Source: Cruorifilaria tuberocauda (Eukaryota; Nematoda; Chromadorea; Rhabditida; Onchocercidae). Taken from it: DNA of 31,450 nt. Under the pieces are notes generated by a model that saw only the letters and a program-made list of their open reading frames with translations, ran no database searches and was not told where the DNA came from. The position numbers and the translations under genes are program-made. Location: positions 1-31,450 of the forward strand of contig JABVXU010000613.1 in NCBI GenBank assembly GCA_013365365.1, read 5' to 3'. Every line of letters begins with the position of its first letter. The first letter of the stretch is position 1. Of this stretch, positions 11,603 through 23,930 are shown piece after piece.

Positions 11603-11965
11603 GCAGCATAATTATGATGATATTGCCCTCAAAGATTTCTTCATTTCTTCGCTTTATCAGGAAAATAGATAGAAATAATGATCACGGAATCAGGCCCTTC
11701 TGTCCGTTTTGAGAAATCATTCGAAATATTTTGGCCATTATAGATTAATCAATAGTTCAGAGTTAAATACAAATTTATTCTATTGAAAAGAAAATTATCG
11801 CTATCCAATGCAACTTCACATTTCTGCCTCATTTCATCCAGCAATTATATTTTTATTACTCTTCAGTATAGAAGTAAAAATTAAAGTATAATTGATTAAC
11901 AAAAAAGAAATTAGAGGAATATCCAGAATGCTTCTGATATAAGCAAAAGTAGATTCTGCTTTTTA

Positions 11966-12151
11966 TTGAGGGCGACATTCTCTTCTGCTTCACGACAAAT
12001 GGACAGTGGTCGGAAGAGTGCTGAGAAGTTTAAAAAAGAAGCATTAAAAGGCAGAAAAAGTGGCGCCGTCTATATTGGGTACTGTAAAATTCTGTACAAT
12101 TCCCATAACTACAACGACTGTCATAAGTATCAGCCATCGCCTAACGCATGA
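11966..12151 (+). other. Unassigned open frame of coding-like composition
   Basis: A plus-strand open segment reads ...MDSGRKSAEKFKKEALKGRK... and ends ...NDCHKYQPSPNA before TGA. The frame is open from about 11942 with no ATG at its start; the first Met is at about 12000. Its composition is richer in GC (GGC, GCC, GTC codons) than the flanks, and a possible GTACTG donor lies at about 12079. No domain is recognised and there are no partner exons. It could be an exon fragment or chance. Confidence 0.15.
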
Positions 12152-15100
12152 ATGGGTCAATAGACAATTTGACTGGAGAGGAAATTTCTATTTTTCTCTC
12201 ATTTTCAAACAAATATTAAAATCGAATTTTGACAATAAGTTTAAAAGATGTAAGAGGAAGTTATTTTGTATGTTTGATTAATTAATGACTTTAATTGACC
12301 TAACTGATAGCCTGATTGTAGAAGGCGAGTAGTACTGTGAAAATTTTGCCTTTCTTTGATTTCAAAACAACTATTTCGAGCAAATTTAAACGAGGTTCAG
12401 AGTTTTCTTGTATATCTGAGTAATTAGCAGTTTGGTCGAGTCATTCGACATGCATAGACCAAGTAAAAGTTCACAAAACTGAAGAAAATAGTTGAGGCAA
12501 TAATTCGATATCAGAATGGAACTAGTCTGTAATCTTATCAGAATCTGATTTAAAGTTATCGAATTGATATTGTTTATTACTTTTGAATGGAAAAAAATGA
12601 TACTAAGAATAAAATTGAGGCAAAAATGAATGAATGGAAGTTAGGAAACAAATTGAAAGCGTGCAAAGAGGCAGGACACGGAGTAACTTATGCTACTACA
12701 TGGACGCAATAAATTACAAGTGATTCATCTCATCAGACTTCTCCAGACCTCAAAACATATAAATAATGATTTGTAACTGTCTTTTAAAATATGAAGAGAT
12801 GAAAAATGAAGCTAAGAGAATGATCGAATTAACATAAAAGGTGTGAAATTCTTCACATTTTACTAATAAAATATTGATAATATAAAGCAAAACTTATAGT
12901 GAAAAATGAATTCATTCTATTGTATTGTGCTGTAAAATTACACTTAATATTGCAATAAAAAAAACCTAACCAAATTACTTACAACTCATTAAAAATTTCA
13001 ATTTAAGTATTGTTGATGATATTACTAAAGAAGTTAGTACGATCCGAAATCAATTTACTTAATCATTTTCATCATAGACAAAATTCATAGCTACTTAAAA
13101 ATAAATAAGTGGTGAGGAAAATGTGATCGGAAATATTATCAATCCCTATATCACTCATATAAATCAGTTTAGCATCGCTTCATATATATGTACAAGCAAC
13201 TTATATTCATAATCGATTATTTGCTTGCATCAAGAAAGATGCTTCATTTTTCAAAGTTTGGCAACTTTTATTTAAAACATCCAATTTTGCTTTTGATTTT
13301 AGATTTTATTAAGAAATCGAATTGGGATGAAAATGGAAACGAAGATAATGCCTGAACTGTTAGAAACTCATTGGTTAAGAAACGTTGCTCTCTATCAGCG
13401 ATCACAATGTGATCCAAAATGGAATCAAGCAGATTTCAAAAGGATACTGTATGGCTTGACCGTTCTGCACTTCACTCGCTTTGCACGACGCGACGCACAT
13501 ACCCTCCGATGTAGTGACCATCGGCTATCCATCTCACCTGTATACTGTCGTTTTTAAATTCGCTCAAATTGCGATTATTGATTGTTTATCAAGGAAATTT
13601 GAATGTTTTTGAGCATTTTGTGTTTAACTATAGAATCTAAACAAAAAATCGATAATAATTAGCCATGGGAAAATGACATTTCTACGTTAGCCTATCATTG
13701 GAGCAGTAATCGAGTGGAATTGATTGGAACAAACTGTTGCTACTAGCGTCGATTCATTTCTGTCTAACAAATATCACAAAATGAAAGCCTGAATTTTTAG
13801 TTAGAATTTTGACTGTGTCGGCAAAATAAAATGTTTATGTGTAATAATCCTGGTTTTCTAAGTAAGATTTGAAAAATTAGACCGTAAAAGAATATTTCTA
13901 ACAGGGAGAAATAGAAGGAAGTAATATGTTGAGATTTGAGGTTCCTGTATATATCCCTGAGAAAAAATTAAATTTTGATTTCCTAATTCGATGAAGAGAT
14001 TGTAAAGATAATGAAATTATTGCATATTTCAGCATCATCGTGAAAGAAGGCGACGAATTTCTCGTAACTGTTTCTGCGAGATATCCGGACATCTCTATAA
14101 GTCTAATTATTTTTTCCATTAAACTTCTGAATATAAATCAATTTCTGCATTATATTGTTGCTATTTATGATCCATTAGTTTAATATCAAAGGTCAATCAG
14201 TTCTAGGGAAAATGGAATGATTGTTTATAGGATCTTAACTTTTTGTTCTTAATGTTAGACAATTAACAATTGACAAATACATTCTTCCTTTTTGGATGAA
14301 TTAGGCTTGGGTGGCTTATCAATAAATTATATGTAAAGAAATCAGTCATAAAAATTTGTTATAGTAATTAAAGCTGAACCAGGATATTAGTTGAGATTAA
14401 AAACGGCATATTGATTGGATATTACATTCAATTATTAAAGTCTTGGTAAATGAGAACTTGAAAACTTCCAGGAAAACCATAACACTGAGAAAGAAAATAC
14501 AAGAGGAACTGTAATCCATCCCACTCATTTAACGGAAATATTATAAGTTAACTATATTAACTGAATTTCATTTAAAAAATATGTATTTTAGGATAGTTAG
14601 AAATTTTACATTCAAATCTTAGTACCAGTTTGTTATGTGATATATTCCAATAGTATAATTATTTTTAAAATTTAATAAGAATTATTCGGGAAACAAAGAA
14701 CTTTTACAAGATGATAATCCTTTTTGAGATCAATTTGGTGTGATTTTTTTCGTTCATATTCTTCGAATACGTTTACTTCGTATTTAAATACAGAATATGT
14801 ATTAAATTTCCATAAATTACTGCAAGACAAATATTTGATTTATAAAAGTAATCTTTACTATTTCAGATAAAAAAGTGTTTGTTGGGAGGAAGAGTATCAA
14901 ATTCAGTACAAAATGCCCAAAATTTAACATATTCTTAAAAGATCCTCACAAAATTGACCTCAGGCATTTAGCCATTCTTTTCAAACTACACTTCTTATTC
15001 ACTTCTGCAATACATATCCCGTGATATTTCGGTATCATTGAGACATAAAAACGATAATATTTCGAAGAATGTTCAATTTTTTCTTCTTATTATCATTAAA

Positions 15101-15296
15101 TTTTAAGTGAAAAATATTACATGGACAAACCAAATAACTAGAAAAAAATAAAAAACTTTGTAAATATCTTGGAGAGAAGCCAATAGCAGTTAATACGTGT
15201 GTACGATATCTCCAATCTCAGGTTTAGTACATTTGAATGATAATTTGGCGGTAATTAAGAAAGATGATTAAAACAATAAATGATAATATGGATAAT

Positions 15297-15494
15297 TTAA
15301 ATTAAAATAGAATGGAAGAAAAGGAAAAGTAAGTGGAAAAGAATCGATCCTACGAATGGTAAGTTGGAAGAGACTGTTGGCGGTGACGGACGAGATTCGA
15401 GTGATACGTGGAGTTCTCGAAAAGTTGCGAGTAGGAAAGATGGGAGTGTTTGGCGCCGCGACTCGGCGCAGTCATACATCATCCGTCCTTCCAT
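15297..15494 (-). other. CpG-rich island with a 65-aa open frame ending in a hydrophobic tail
   Basis: The segment 15340-15490 is much richer in CG dinucleotides than its neighbours (for example GGCGCCGCGACTCGGCGC). On the minus strand it reads MEGRMMYDCAESRRQ... and finishes with a hydrophobic stretch of about 19 residues (FVGSILFHLLFLFFHSILI), which would suit a tail anchor. The frame stays open upstream to a weak attaattag acceptor. The plus strand has two GTAAGT donor-like sites here (about 15328 and 15360). There is no known domain. It could be an exon, a promoter or a regulatory island. Confidence 0.2.
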
Positions 15495-15499
15495 GCGCC

Positions 15500-18400
15500 C
15501 TTCTTTTTTCGCTAATTAATCTTTAACTACTTGAGACAACACATATATTATTTACCTCTTTTCAGTCTATCTCTCCAACTTCCACCTTTCAAATGTTGCA
15601 ATCGAAAAAAGAAATGTGAGGAAAAAGAAATTCATACCTTGCAATCTATCGTTATTTCTTATTTAAATTTAATCAGTTAACAAGCAGCAAGTATTGAGGC
15701 GCTTTCCAAAGTTAACTGGTAAGTTCATATTTCAAGAATAATCAAAAAGCTGAATGAAACGGTCATTTTCAGCAAGATATTATTCATAATATCTTGAAAC
15801 GATATGCTTTTGATAAATTGCGATAAACTCACTAAATAAAATCTACAGATTATAGAGTGACGAGTAAAATGTTACTTGCATTCCACACATAATTTTCCTT
15901 GCTGATAAAATGATTTAGGTGATGCTCAAGGAAATGAAAGATAAAACTTCAAAAATGCATTAGCCTACCATAGATATCAATATGATAGTGTTAGGCTTCC
16001 GGTGGATTTCTCCTGGCGTTGATAATAGAAAAATTTTTTTTACAAAGGAATCAATTTTAATGAAACATAAAAGAATATGACTGTTTAGTCAACAAGTTTA
16101 TAAAAATGAAGAAAAAAGGCTTTTGTCCATTTTGCATTCAGGACGACCTCGAATGGTTCGCTTTGGGAAATTTAATTTTTTCCATTTTTTCAAGAAAAAA
16201 CTATCTGATAAGAGAGCATGTTCGGAGGTATAACACTGTTCTGTTGCACACTGACCTCATCTATCACTTTCTTGTCAGATTTTCTTCTATTCAAACAAAC
16301 AAAGTATTACTACTGCAATACAAATAATAATCATATGCAATTTTTATCAAAATTGACTTAATCATCCATATTTGCCTTATTATAAAATAGCGCTGATATG
16401 ATGGTGCAATTGGAACTTGAAAGTTTGATAATCATAAGATTCATGATTGAAAAACTGGTAATATTATCGGGGATTACTCAATCTGACTCATTCATAGTTT
16501 AATAAAAATCGAAATTTTTAGTAACATTCTCTTATTGTTTTCTATTTCTGCTACTATAAATTTTTACTGAGTAGCAAAATTTTTCACACAGAATTTTTTG
16601 AGAAGTTACTGATATGATAAAACAGTAAAATTTCGACCAAATCAAAAATTTTCAATCGAGTTGCGTCCATCCTAGATAAGAGACATAGACTGCAGCGCAC
16701 AATGGTGCGACCGCTATTTGTTTTTTGGATCGTTCCTCAAATTTTTTACTGAAACAATTATTTTTCACTTAGCACTAATTAGCTAAGTTCATTTGAGGAA
16801 ACAATGACAGTAACATTGCCGTGCACTTAAAAAAAGTAGAGTAAGAAAGGAAAGAAGGAAGAGATGAATATAAATATTATCGATCTTTTTCGAATCAGTA
16901 TTATTAAATGTAATCTGAAAGGTCAAATATATTATTCCATCTTAAAAATAGTTATACCATTCTTTTGAACTTCCCAAACTGCTTTCTCAGTAATTTATAA
17001 GTGCGGGAAAATTTTAAGTATAAATTATGCCTTATTAAACTTTAATTTAAAAATCAGTTTCATATTTGTCATACATCGAAATACTTCTATTTGTATTTTT
17101 TTCTTGTAAAATACTTGGGAGATTTTTATTTGGAGAAAACATTTCTCTTCAGGTTATGGAATTAATTTGCTTCTTCCCGAATATATGGTGAGCCATCATG
17201 TGAAACGGTGGCAAATGTTTACGTCTGCCTTAAAATGGAAACGATCCGCTCGGGGAATGATATTTTCCGACTCGTAAGATTGTAAATTTTCCCATGGATT
17301 TGGAAATAAACAATCGTTCATAGCACAGACAAATAATTCATCGTTCATTACCGACAAAGAAAAAAACAATTCTTTTTCCCGGGACATGATTCTTATTTCT
17401 AGAAAAGAAAGATATTTATGAATCTAACGCTCGGGTCCAAAAAATTTGATATCAGTGAAATATTAATATCACTTTGGAAGGTAATTCTCGAGCAGCTTTT
17501 CTTTTCCCAACCTTACGTTACAACTCATATTAAATAATGGCAGAGAAATACCTAGATTTCTTCGAGAATGTCTTTTGATATTCTCTAGAAACGAAGAAAA
17601 AACAAAGAAAATGATTGAAAATTCAATAAAAGATATGTCTCAAATAAATAAAAACAATTAGTAAGCGGAAAAATTGAAAATCGCTTCATTTTATAATTTA
17701 ACAGATCCAATTTGAACTTTGAGTTGAGCTTAATCTGCAAATATTAATTTAAAATTTGTTTGATTTAATGATAAGATAATATCAATTCATCGATGATTTT
17801 CATTTTACATTTATTGATTGGCTAGTGGTAATTGAAGATCAATAACAAAATTCTATGCTATGCTACTTTTGAATCAGAATGAAAATAATAGTGATTGAAG
17901 TATGATGAAATAATCAGATGAGAGAGTCGTTATCAATTGATTTCATTATATTCGGAACACATCCTAGTGATACCTAATTTTTCATTTGTTTTAAAATACT
18001 CAATAATTTACAGAAATGGATAAATTGTTTTGAGATAATGGATATCTTTGATTTAAAATAAGTGCAATCAAACTTGCAAAACTCTTATTTTAGATTTTCT
18101 ATTTAATTGAAGACTTCTATATTGGAATTCATAAACTAATTAGTCAGATTTAGAGACTTCCGAATATCGATGATTGAATCATTTCTCCAATGAAAAATTC
18201 TATCAAGTTTAGGAACTAATGATATAGCTCAGCACTGATTATATATATAAGTTCTCAACACATAGATTTCGAAAATTTTGACGAATTCAAAATCTCTTCA
18301 ATTTTCTCACATCTCTTCGAATTTGGAACTTTATATGAATAAATCATTTCGTGATGAAACTTGAAAATCTCATTCCTATATCATTCCAAAAGAAAAAAAT

Positions 18401-20560
18401 GTTTAATTGTGACAAAGCGCTATAAAATTATTTGTGAATCAATATAATAGCTGTAAGGCTTATATTTTAGTCGTCCTTTTTCTATGCAATAGATGCAACT
18501 TTGCCTCTTTGATTCCAATTTAAAAAAATTTCCCTGAAAAAAGGAAGGTTAACATGCTAAAATAAGCAATTAAGTATTAAGCACTTTTTAGAACGAATAA
18601 TTTATTTATTCAATGAAATGAATTAGATTTTTATTCTTCAAACTTGCAAGAATTCATCGTCATTTCATTTTTACCTAAAATTAATTACCCAAACATTTTT
18701 GTAAACAATTTATAACTGGAAGAAATTGAAACATTATGAAGCATGATGGCACGTTCGAGAAGTATAAGACTGTTATAAATTTAAGAATTTCTGAATACTG
18801 ATGGAATTCTTGAATATTTGATTTTGGAAGCGATACCATTTTCGATGTCACTGAAATGCATTGATATTAGAATCCGAATTGTAATCTCTAAAACATATTA
18901 TTGTAAAATGAAAAGCATTTCAATAATACCGATGGGCTGAGAAAGTATGCATTTTGGTACTTTGAATTACATCAAAAAATTAACCAATTTTAGTTTCGTT
19001 ACTACTTAATTACATTCAGGCTAAAAAATATTGATAGCCAATTTCAAATAAATCTTCTCAAATCAACTTGAATCGTAATTTTCTCTGAATCAGCAAACAT
19101 TTAAAAATGTAAAAAAGCTAATTAAAAAATAACTTCAAAGGAATAGAAATAGGGAAGAAAGGATAATAGTAAGTTTCATTTATCTTCCTATTTGAAAAAT
19201 TTAGTACGATTTTTTATATCTGCCATTCATTTTTGTTTGAACTGAGAAATTCATTTTCTTTTTTGTTAGAAAATAATAAATTAGTTGGATGAAAAAAGAG
19301 GAAAAGTTTTGCTTTCCCTGTAAACGCCGTTCATGAAAAAGTTGATGAGCTTAGGCTGAAATCCTCATTAATCTTTCACATTCTGCTAAAGCGATATGGC
19401 GCGATCAAACCAACTGATAACTATTTTGCAAAATGAAATCTTTGGAAATCCAAATTCATCGAACAGAAAAAAATATTAAAGTAAGTTTCGTTTTTCTACA
19501 TAGCAACAACAATCAAACTAACAGTGTCTCTACGATGACTTTATATCTTACCTCTTCGATGCTTATTTACAAGGATAAAAAAATAAATAAGCAAGCCGAC
19601 ATTCAAAAAATTTTCGATTGGTCTTAATCATTCCCTTTATTAATTTAAAATGCTAAATAGAATTTCAATCTAGCCAATACATACTTTAAAGAGATAAAAT
19701 TCCGTTGTGCAAAGTCCGCAATTTCCGCCTTTAAAAGACCATTAACTGATAATTGTTTTGGTATTGCAAGTGATATGATATTGAGTGTTGCAAGGATTTA
19801 AAAGTTCACACTTAGCTAAGGGGCATTAATACTGATTGAGTGATCGTTTCACCCATTGCTTTTATAAATCATTTGATAGCAGCGTTAGGAGCAATGTGTG
19901 AGCATCCTACGTTTGTGAAAAGGTCAACTAGCTAAAGATATTGGCCCTTATCCAGGAAATCTTTTCAACTTAAATAACTTTACAAAGTCAACAAATTTAT
20001 GTCTTGCTTCAGAAAATCAAACACAAACAGAATGCTACCTCAATCAATCATACGGGAAAGGTGTTGGATAATTATGATCAAACAATGTGACCCGTTGTGC
20101 AAGCAAATATGACGACCTTTACCACTAGTTGTACAAAGAATAGATGACATATCGAAAAAATTACAAAGATTTTCCAGCATTATTTAGCAAAATTTTCACA
20201 ATCTAAAATTAACAATTCGGTACTTGAAATAAAAGCAGCATATTGTAAAGAATTTAGAAGGAATATCATAAAGGTAAAATCTAACTCCAGATTAATTAAA
20301 TGATACTAATGATAATAATAACTAAATCAAAAGATAAGATCTCTTTTAAATTCCACTTGACAAATTAGTGGCTTAAAATTTCAAAAACTTAACATTGATC
20401 AAGCTCCAAATTTTGAAAATGCATCAAAATTTAATCTGTTAACCACTCATACTATACAGTGTAGAGTTAAAGAGGAAAATATACTTATTGAAATTTTGGA
20501 ATCATATTCGAGTTGATTTGAGAAGTTCAAATTGTAGAGTTGTAATTAAATAAATAACTT
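15500..20560. other. Intergenic AT-rich DNA, mostly featureless
   Basis: AT-rich sequence with chance-length open frames. The exception is a compact stretch at 17196-17398, listed separately. At about 16690-16760 a short GC-richer patch holds a plus-strand ATG followed by a hydrophobic 16-codon frame (MVRPLFVFWIVPQIFY), which resembles a signal peptide but has no downstream exon that I can find. Confidence 0.4.
17196..17398 (-). other. Candidate first exon or small ORF next to a strong splice acceptor
   Basis: On the minus strand a good nematode-type acceptor (ctttcttttctag, ending at 17399) lies 11 bases before an ATG at 17387. This would fit a trans-spliced first exon. The frame runs 63 codons (MSREKELFFSLS..., ...FPNPWENLQSYESENIIPR...) to a TGA at 17196, or could stop at a GTAAAC donor near 17237. 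Amino-acid composition is protein-like and base composition is richer than the flanks. No family is recognised and no second exon was found, so it remains a candidate. Confidence 0.25.
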
Positions 20561-20660
20561 AAGCTAGTAAACAAGAAGAGGAGGATTGGAAAATGAATTG
20601 GTATAGCTATGAAGGAGAAGATGACACAATGATTGTTATATTGATGAGATCACAGATATT

Positions 20661-20880
20661 GATAAATGAAAGAGAATGAAAGGAGAAGGAAGAGAGTACA
20701 GAAAAGTAAGATAAGGAAAGAATCGAAATTATAATAGATAATTAATATAATTGCTGAAAAATGCTGCGTAGAAAAAAGAAAAAGGATTGAATGACCGCCG
20801 AAAAATACCAGAGAGAGAAATGTTGTGGAATGAAGAGAGAATGAGAGATAAAAGAAGGAACGATTAGACAGAGAGGCGCG
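20661..20880. repeat. Purine-rich (GA-rich) tracts, plus strand
   Basis: Two strongly purine-biased blocks lie at about 20661-20728 and 20800-20880, with repeated GAGA, GAAGGA and GAGAGAG words. The minus strand is accordingly pyrimidine-rich, which explains the long Phe/Ser/Leu-rich open frame at 20742-20993 (minus). They adjoin a CpG-richer island at about 20870-20950. Confidence 0.5.
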
Positions 20881-20999
20881 TCGATGTGAAAGTACGATAA
20901 GAGCCGTAACGTAGTTCGAGCCGAACAGTCGCTGATGGATGATTTGGCTTGAAATTCACAGTGAACCGTCTCAAAAACAGTTAAACGAAACATTTTTTC

Positions 21000-23930
21000 C
21001 TTCTCTCATTGAGTAGGGCGCTTTTTAAGGATTGCTATTGTGGTAGTCATAGCAATAATATTAATAATAATGATAGCAGCAATATGATTATAATTGAAAT
21101 GGTGATAGGGGCAATAACAATTTCAGTATTGCTGCTTTGTCAGCAATATCAACGACAAAAACATACGGATTGAAAACAAATCAAAATTATGTCGAAATAT
21201 CTGAAAATCATGATAGAATAATATAAAATTAATTAGTGAAGTTGAAACAATAGAAAGGAACATTTTGATATCTTTATTGGTTGAAAAAATTTTATTAATA
21301 TAAATTGGAGTAGTTTAAATCTAATCGAAATAAAATAAAAATGATAACAAATAAGAGATATTGTTATGATTGCATGGAAGAAACAGCAATTTCCGCTAAC
21401 GAAGAGAAAAACTCTATAAAAATTGATTCAATCAGCATTTAATTCATTCATTTATAGTTGGAGCATTTCGAATATAAGGAATCATTCTCGACCGCTACTT
21501 CACTGGTCTTACTTCATTATCACAAGATTACTCATTTGAAATAATACATTTTCGAAATGTGCATTCGGCTCATACAGAAGTACAGTTGGACTTTCAATTG
21601 CTGCTGCACCAGTTTTCGATCAGAAATCGAATCACAATTGATCCATTTTCAAACTCTATATTTTAAACTTATTTGTGCCACAACCTGCCAGACCTTACTT
21701 CAATGATGCTAATGCTTTTTTTATTAACTTCTCTTGAGTTATTCTTTTGCTAGAATAGAGTTAACTCAAATTAATTTCCTTCATAATTTTTGACTTCATT
21801 AAAAGATGTTGAATATTAATATCAGTTGTAAACATTTCTGAGAGGAATCATCCCGTTTTGAACATCACTGAATACATTTGCACAATATTAAAAAGTGGGC
21901 CAATTGAAGCGAGAAAAGGCGCATTTATCACCATAATGACAATATTTCTGAAGCATCTCACTAATCTTAAAAGGTAGAATATATTGGAATTGAGCCAAAA
22001 GAAATTTATCAATCAAACGCGAAAATTTTCTCTAAACATTGCTTATTTATTATTCTTAACTTTTTCCCTTTATTTTCTTTTTTGCTAAATAAAAACTTGA
22101 TAAATTAGTTTCGAAGATGGAAAAGTCAGCTGTAGAAGCGGGACTTGAAGCAGAACTAATCATAGCATGGATAATACTTCTCTTAATCTTTTGATGCTCC
22201 AGACTTTTTCCAGAGGTTGCAGTTTCGATAGTTAAAAATTTTTTTTAACAAGGCCTGTTGAAATGAAGCAGATCAAACATCTCAAATATTGCAAGCAAAA
22301 CCTCCAGCATGTGATTTGGCGAGAATAGTTTTTTTATTTCATTCATTTTAATACGGAAAGTTGGAAGAATAAAAACGTAACAAATCTGATAATTCCTGTA
22401 AATTTCCGTCGTTCACTCGCAGTGTTACGGAAAAATATTTTCAATAAAAATTTTTAGTGTGTGAATAACACAATTACTTTTCATTTTTAGTGACGCTAAT
22501 CTGATCGTTCTCATTCTTATTGCAATTGTTTATGGTTTGCTTTTATTGTTATAGAAATCGCATTAAATGATTTCACGTTGTCCGTTTTTAAGTCATATCT
22601 GATCTTTTAATAGAAAATATAATTTTTTCTTTCCTTTGTAAATACTGATAGGTATAAGTTGCACTTTAAAAAATTATAAAATGAGTTTTTCTTCCATTTC
22701 GTATTCTTTACTCAACTAAATTATATTGTAAAATCTAAGAAAAAAGGGAAAAGTATTTATCAAAGGTAAAATAAGAAAAAAAATTATTCGCAATAAATTT
22801 AATGGTTATCCATCACTTCTCATTTGGGCATTTTAACGATGACTTAATATTACTTCCAAGCAGGTAATTATATCTTTCATTGTACACTTCTCCCATCCAA
22901 TCGTAATTTTTTTTTGTATTTTATTGTTCAAAAAGAACATTTAAAAATTCAACCAATATGACTGAATTGCAACAAACAGTTTGAATTGTTTTTTTTCCTT
23001 TTTCATTATTCGATCAACGCACAATATTTGGCGAGGAGATTACTGTAAACTCTCTGCGATGTTTAATTTAATAATGACCGATACAGCGTTCTGAAAAAGC
23101 GATCTTTAATTTTTTATTCAAAATATAAAATGACTCAGTTTAATCCAAACAAAAACTTCAAAACTTCAACAGAAAATGAATAACTGTCTTCAAGAACAAA
23201 TTTTTCCGATTTACCGATTACTTGCAATTCATAAGTTTCATGATAAATGAAATTTTTGCAAATGATTTACATAATACTTACAATATTCACAAAATCAAAG
23301 ATAATGATGATTCTTAAAGCAATATGAATTGCATTGAAGACAGTATAGATGGAAATATCTTATCTGAAATATTTGAATTCCATAAAAAATCTTTTTCCGT
23401 AATAGAAAATGAGCAAAAGCAAAGCAAAAACATGAGCGAAAAACTACTTTTCTTTTCATTTTTTTTTCTTTGTTATTACAATTTTCGATCTTTTGTTTGA
23501 TCAAATTATTTTGATTTATATTTTGATTTCTTAAATTTAAAAAAGTAATTTTTTAAGTTCTCTAATTTCATTGTTCACCACAAAATCTCAACAATGATGA
23601 AAATAAATCATATTATATATATTGAAAATTTATGTTGTACTAGAAAGTTGTTGTTCAAATATTCAACAAAGGAAACATGGCATAGAAGTGAAATGATGAA
23701 GTATCAATCAGATATCAATGCTTATCATTCCTCTGTCGAAATTACTAATAAACAGAAAAAGAACCCTTTTAATATGACTAGACATAGAAAGGTTATCATA
23801 TTTTCAATTGAAAAAGTAATGAAATGTGAAAGAATAGAACTAGTTAAGATGAAAGTCATGAAATCTGTATGATAAGAGAATTTAAAAGATAAATAAAGAA
23901 TATAATTGGATGTATGGAATTTGAAAATTT
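21000..23930. other. AT-rich DNA downstream of the EGF-type gene, no gene supported
   Basis: The region contains trinucleotide-like AAT runs (about 21043-21075), a 25-codon plus-strand ORF at 22117-22194, and the presumed 3' untranslated region of the membrane-protein gene at its right end. A minus-strand ATTAAA at 23773-23768 is a possible polyadenylation signal about 160 bases past that gene's stop. A plus-strand frame at 23594-23872 lies wholly in this flank and looks like chance. Confidence 0.35.

Larger units (their letters stand above)
9301..15296. other. Intergenic AT-rich DNA, no gene supported
   Basis: Mostly AT-rich sequence with short unrelated open frames of the length expected by chance. 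Points that stand out are a near-perfect palindrome (11133-11157), a GA microsatellite (11578-11602) and two islands with more coding-like or CpG-rich composition, at about 11966-12151 and 13460-13550. No pair of consistent splice sites links the islands. Confidence 0.4.

Noticed and set aside
21458..21544. 28-codon plus-strand frame after a tttatag acceptor (LEHFEYKESFSTATS...)
   Set aside because: The length is well within chance expectation and no partner exon was found.
23594..23872. 92-codon plus-strand frame downstream of the membrane-protein gene
   Set aside because: It is Lys/Met/Ile-rich with no domain or splice context and lies in the likely 3' flank of the minus-strand gene.
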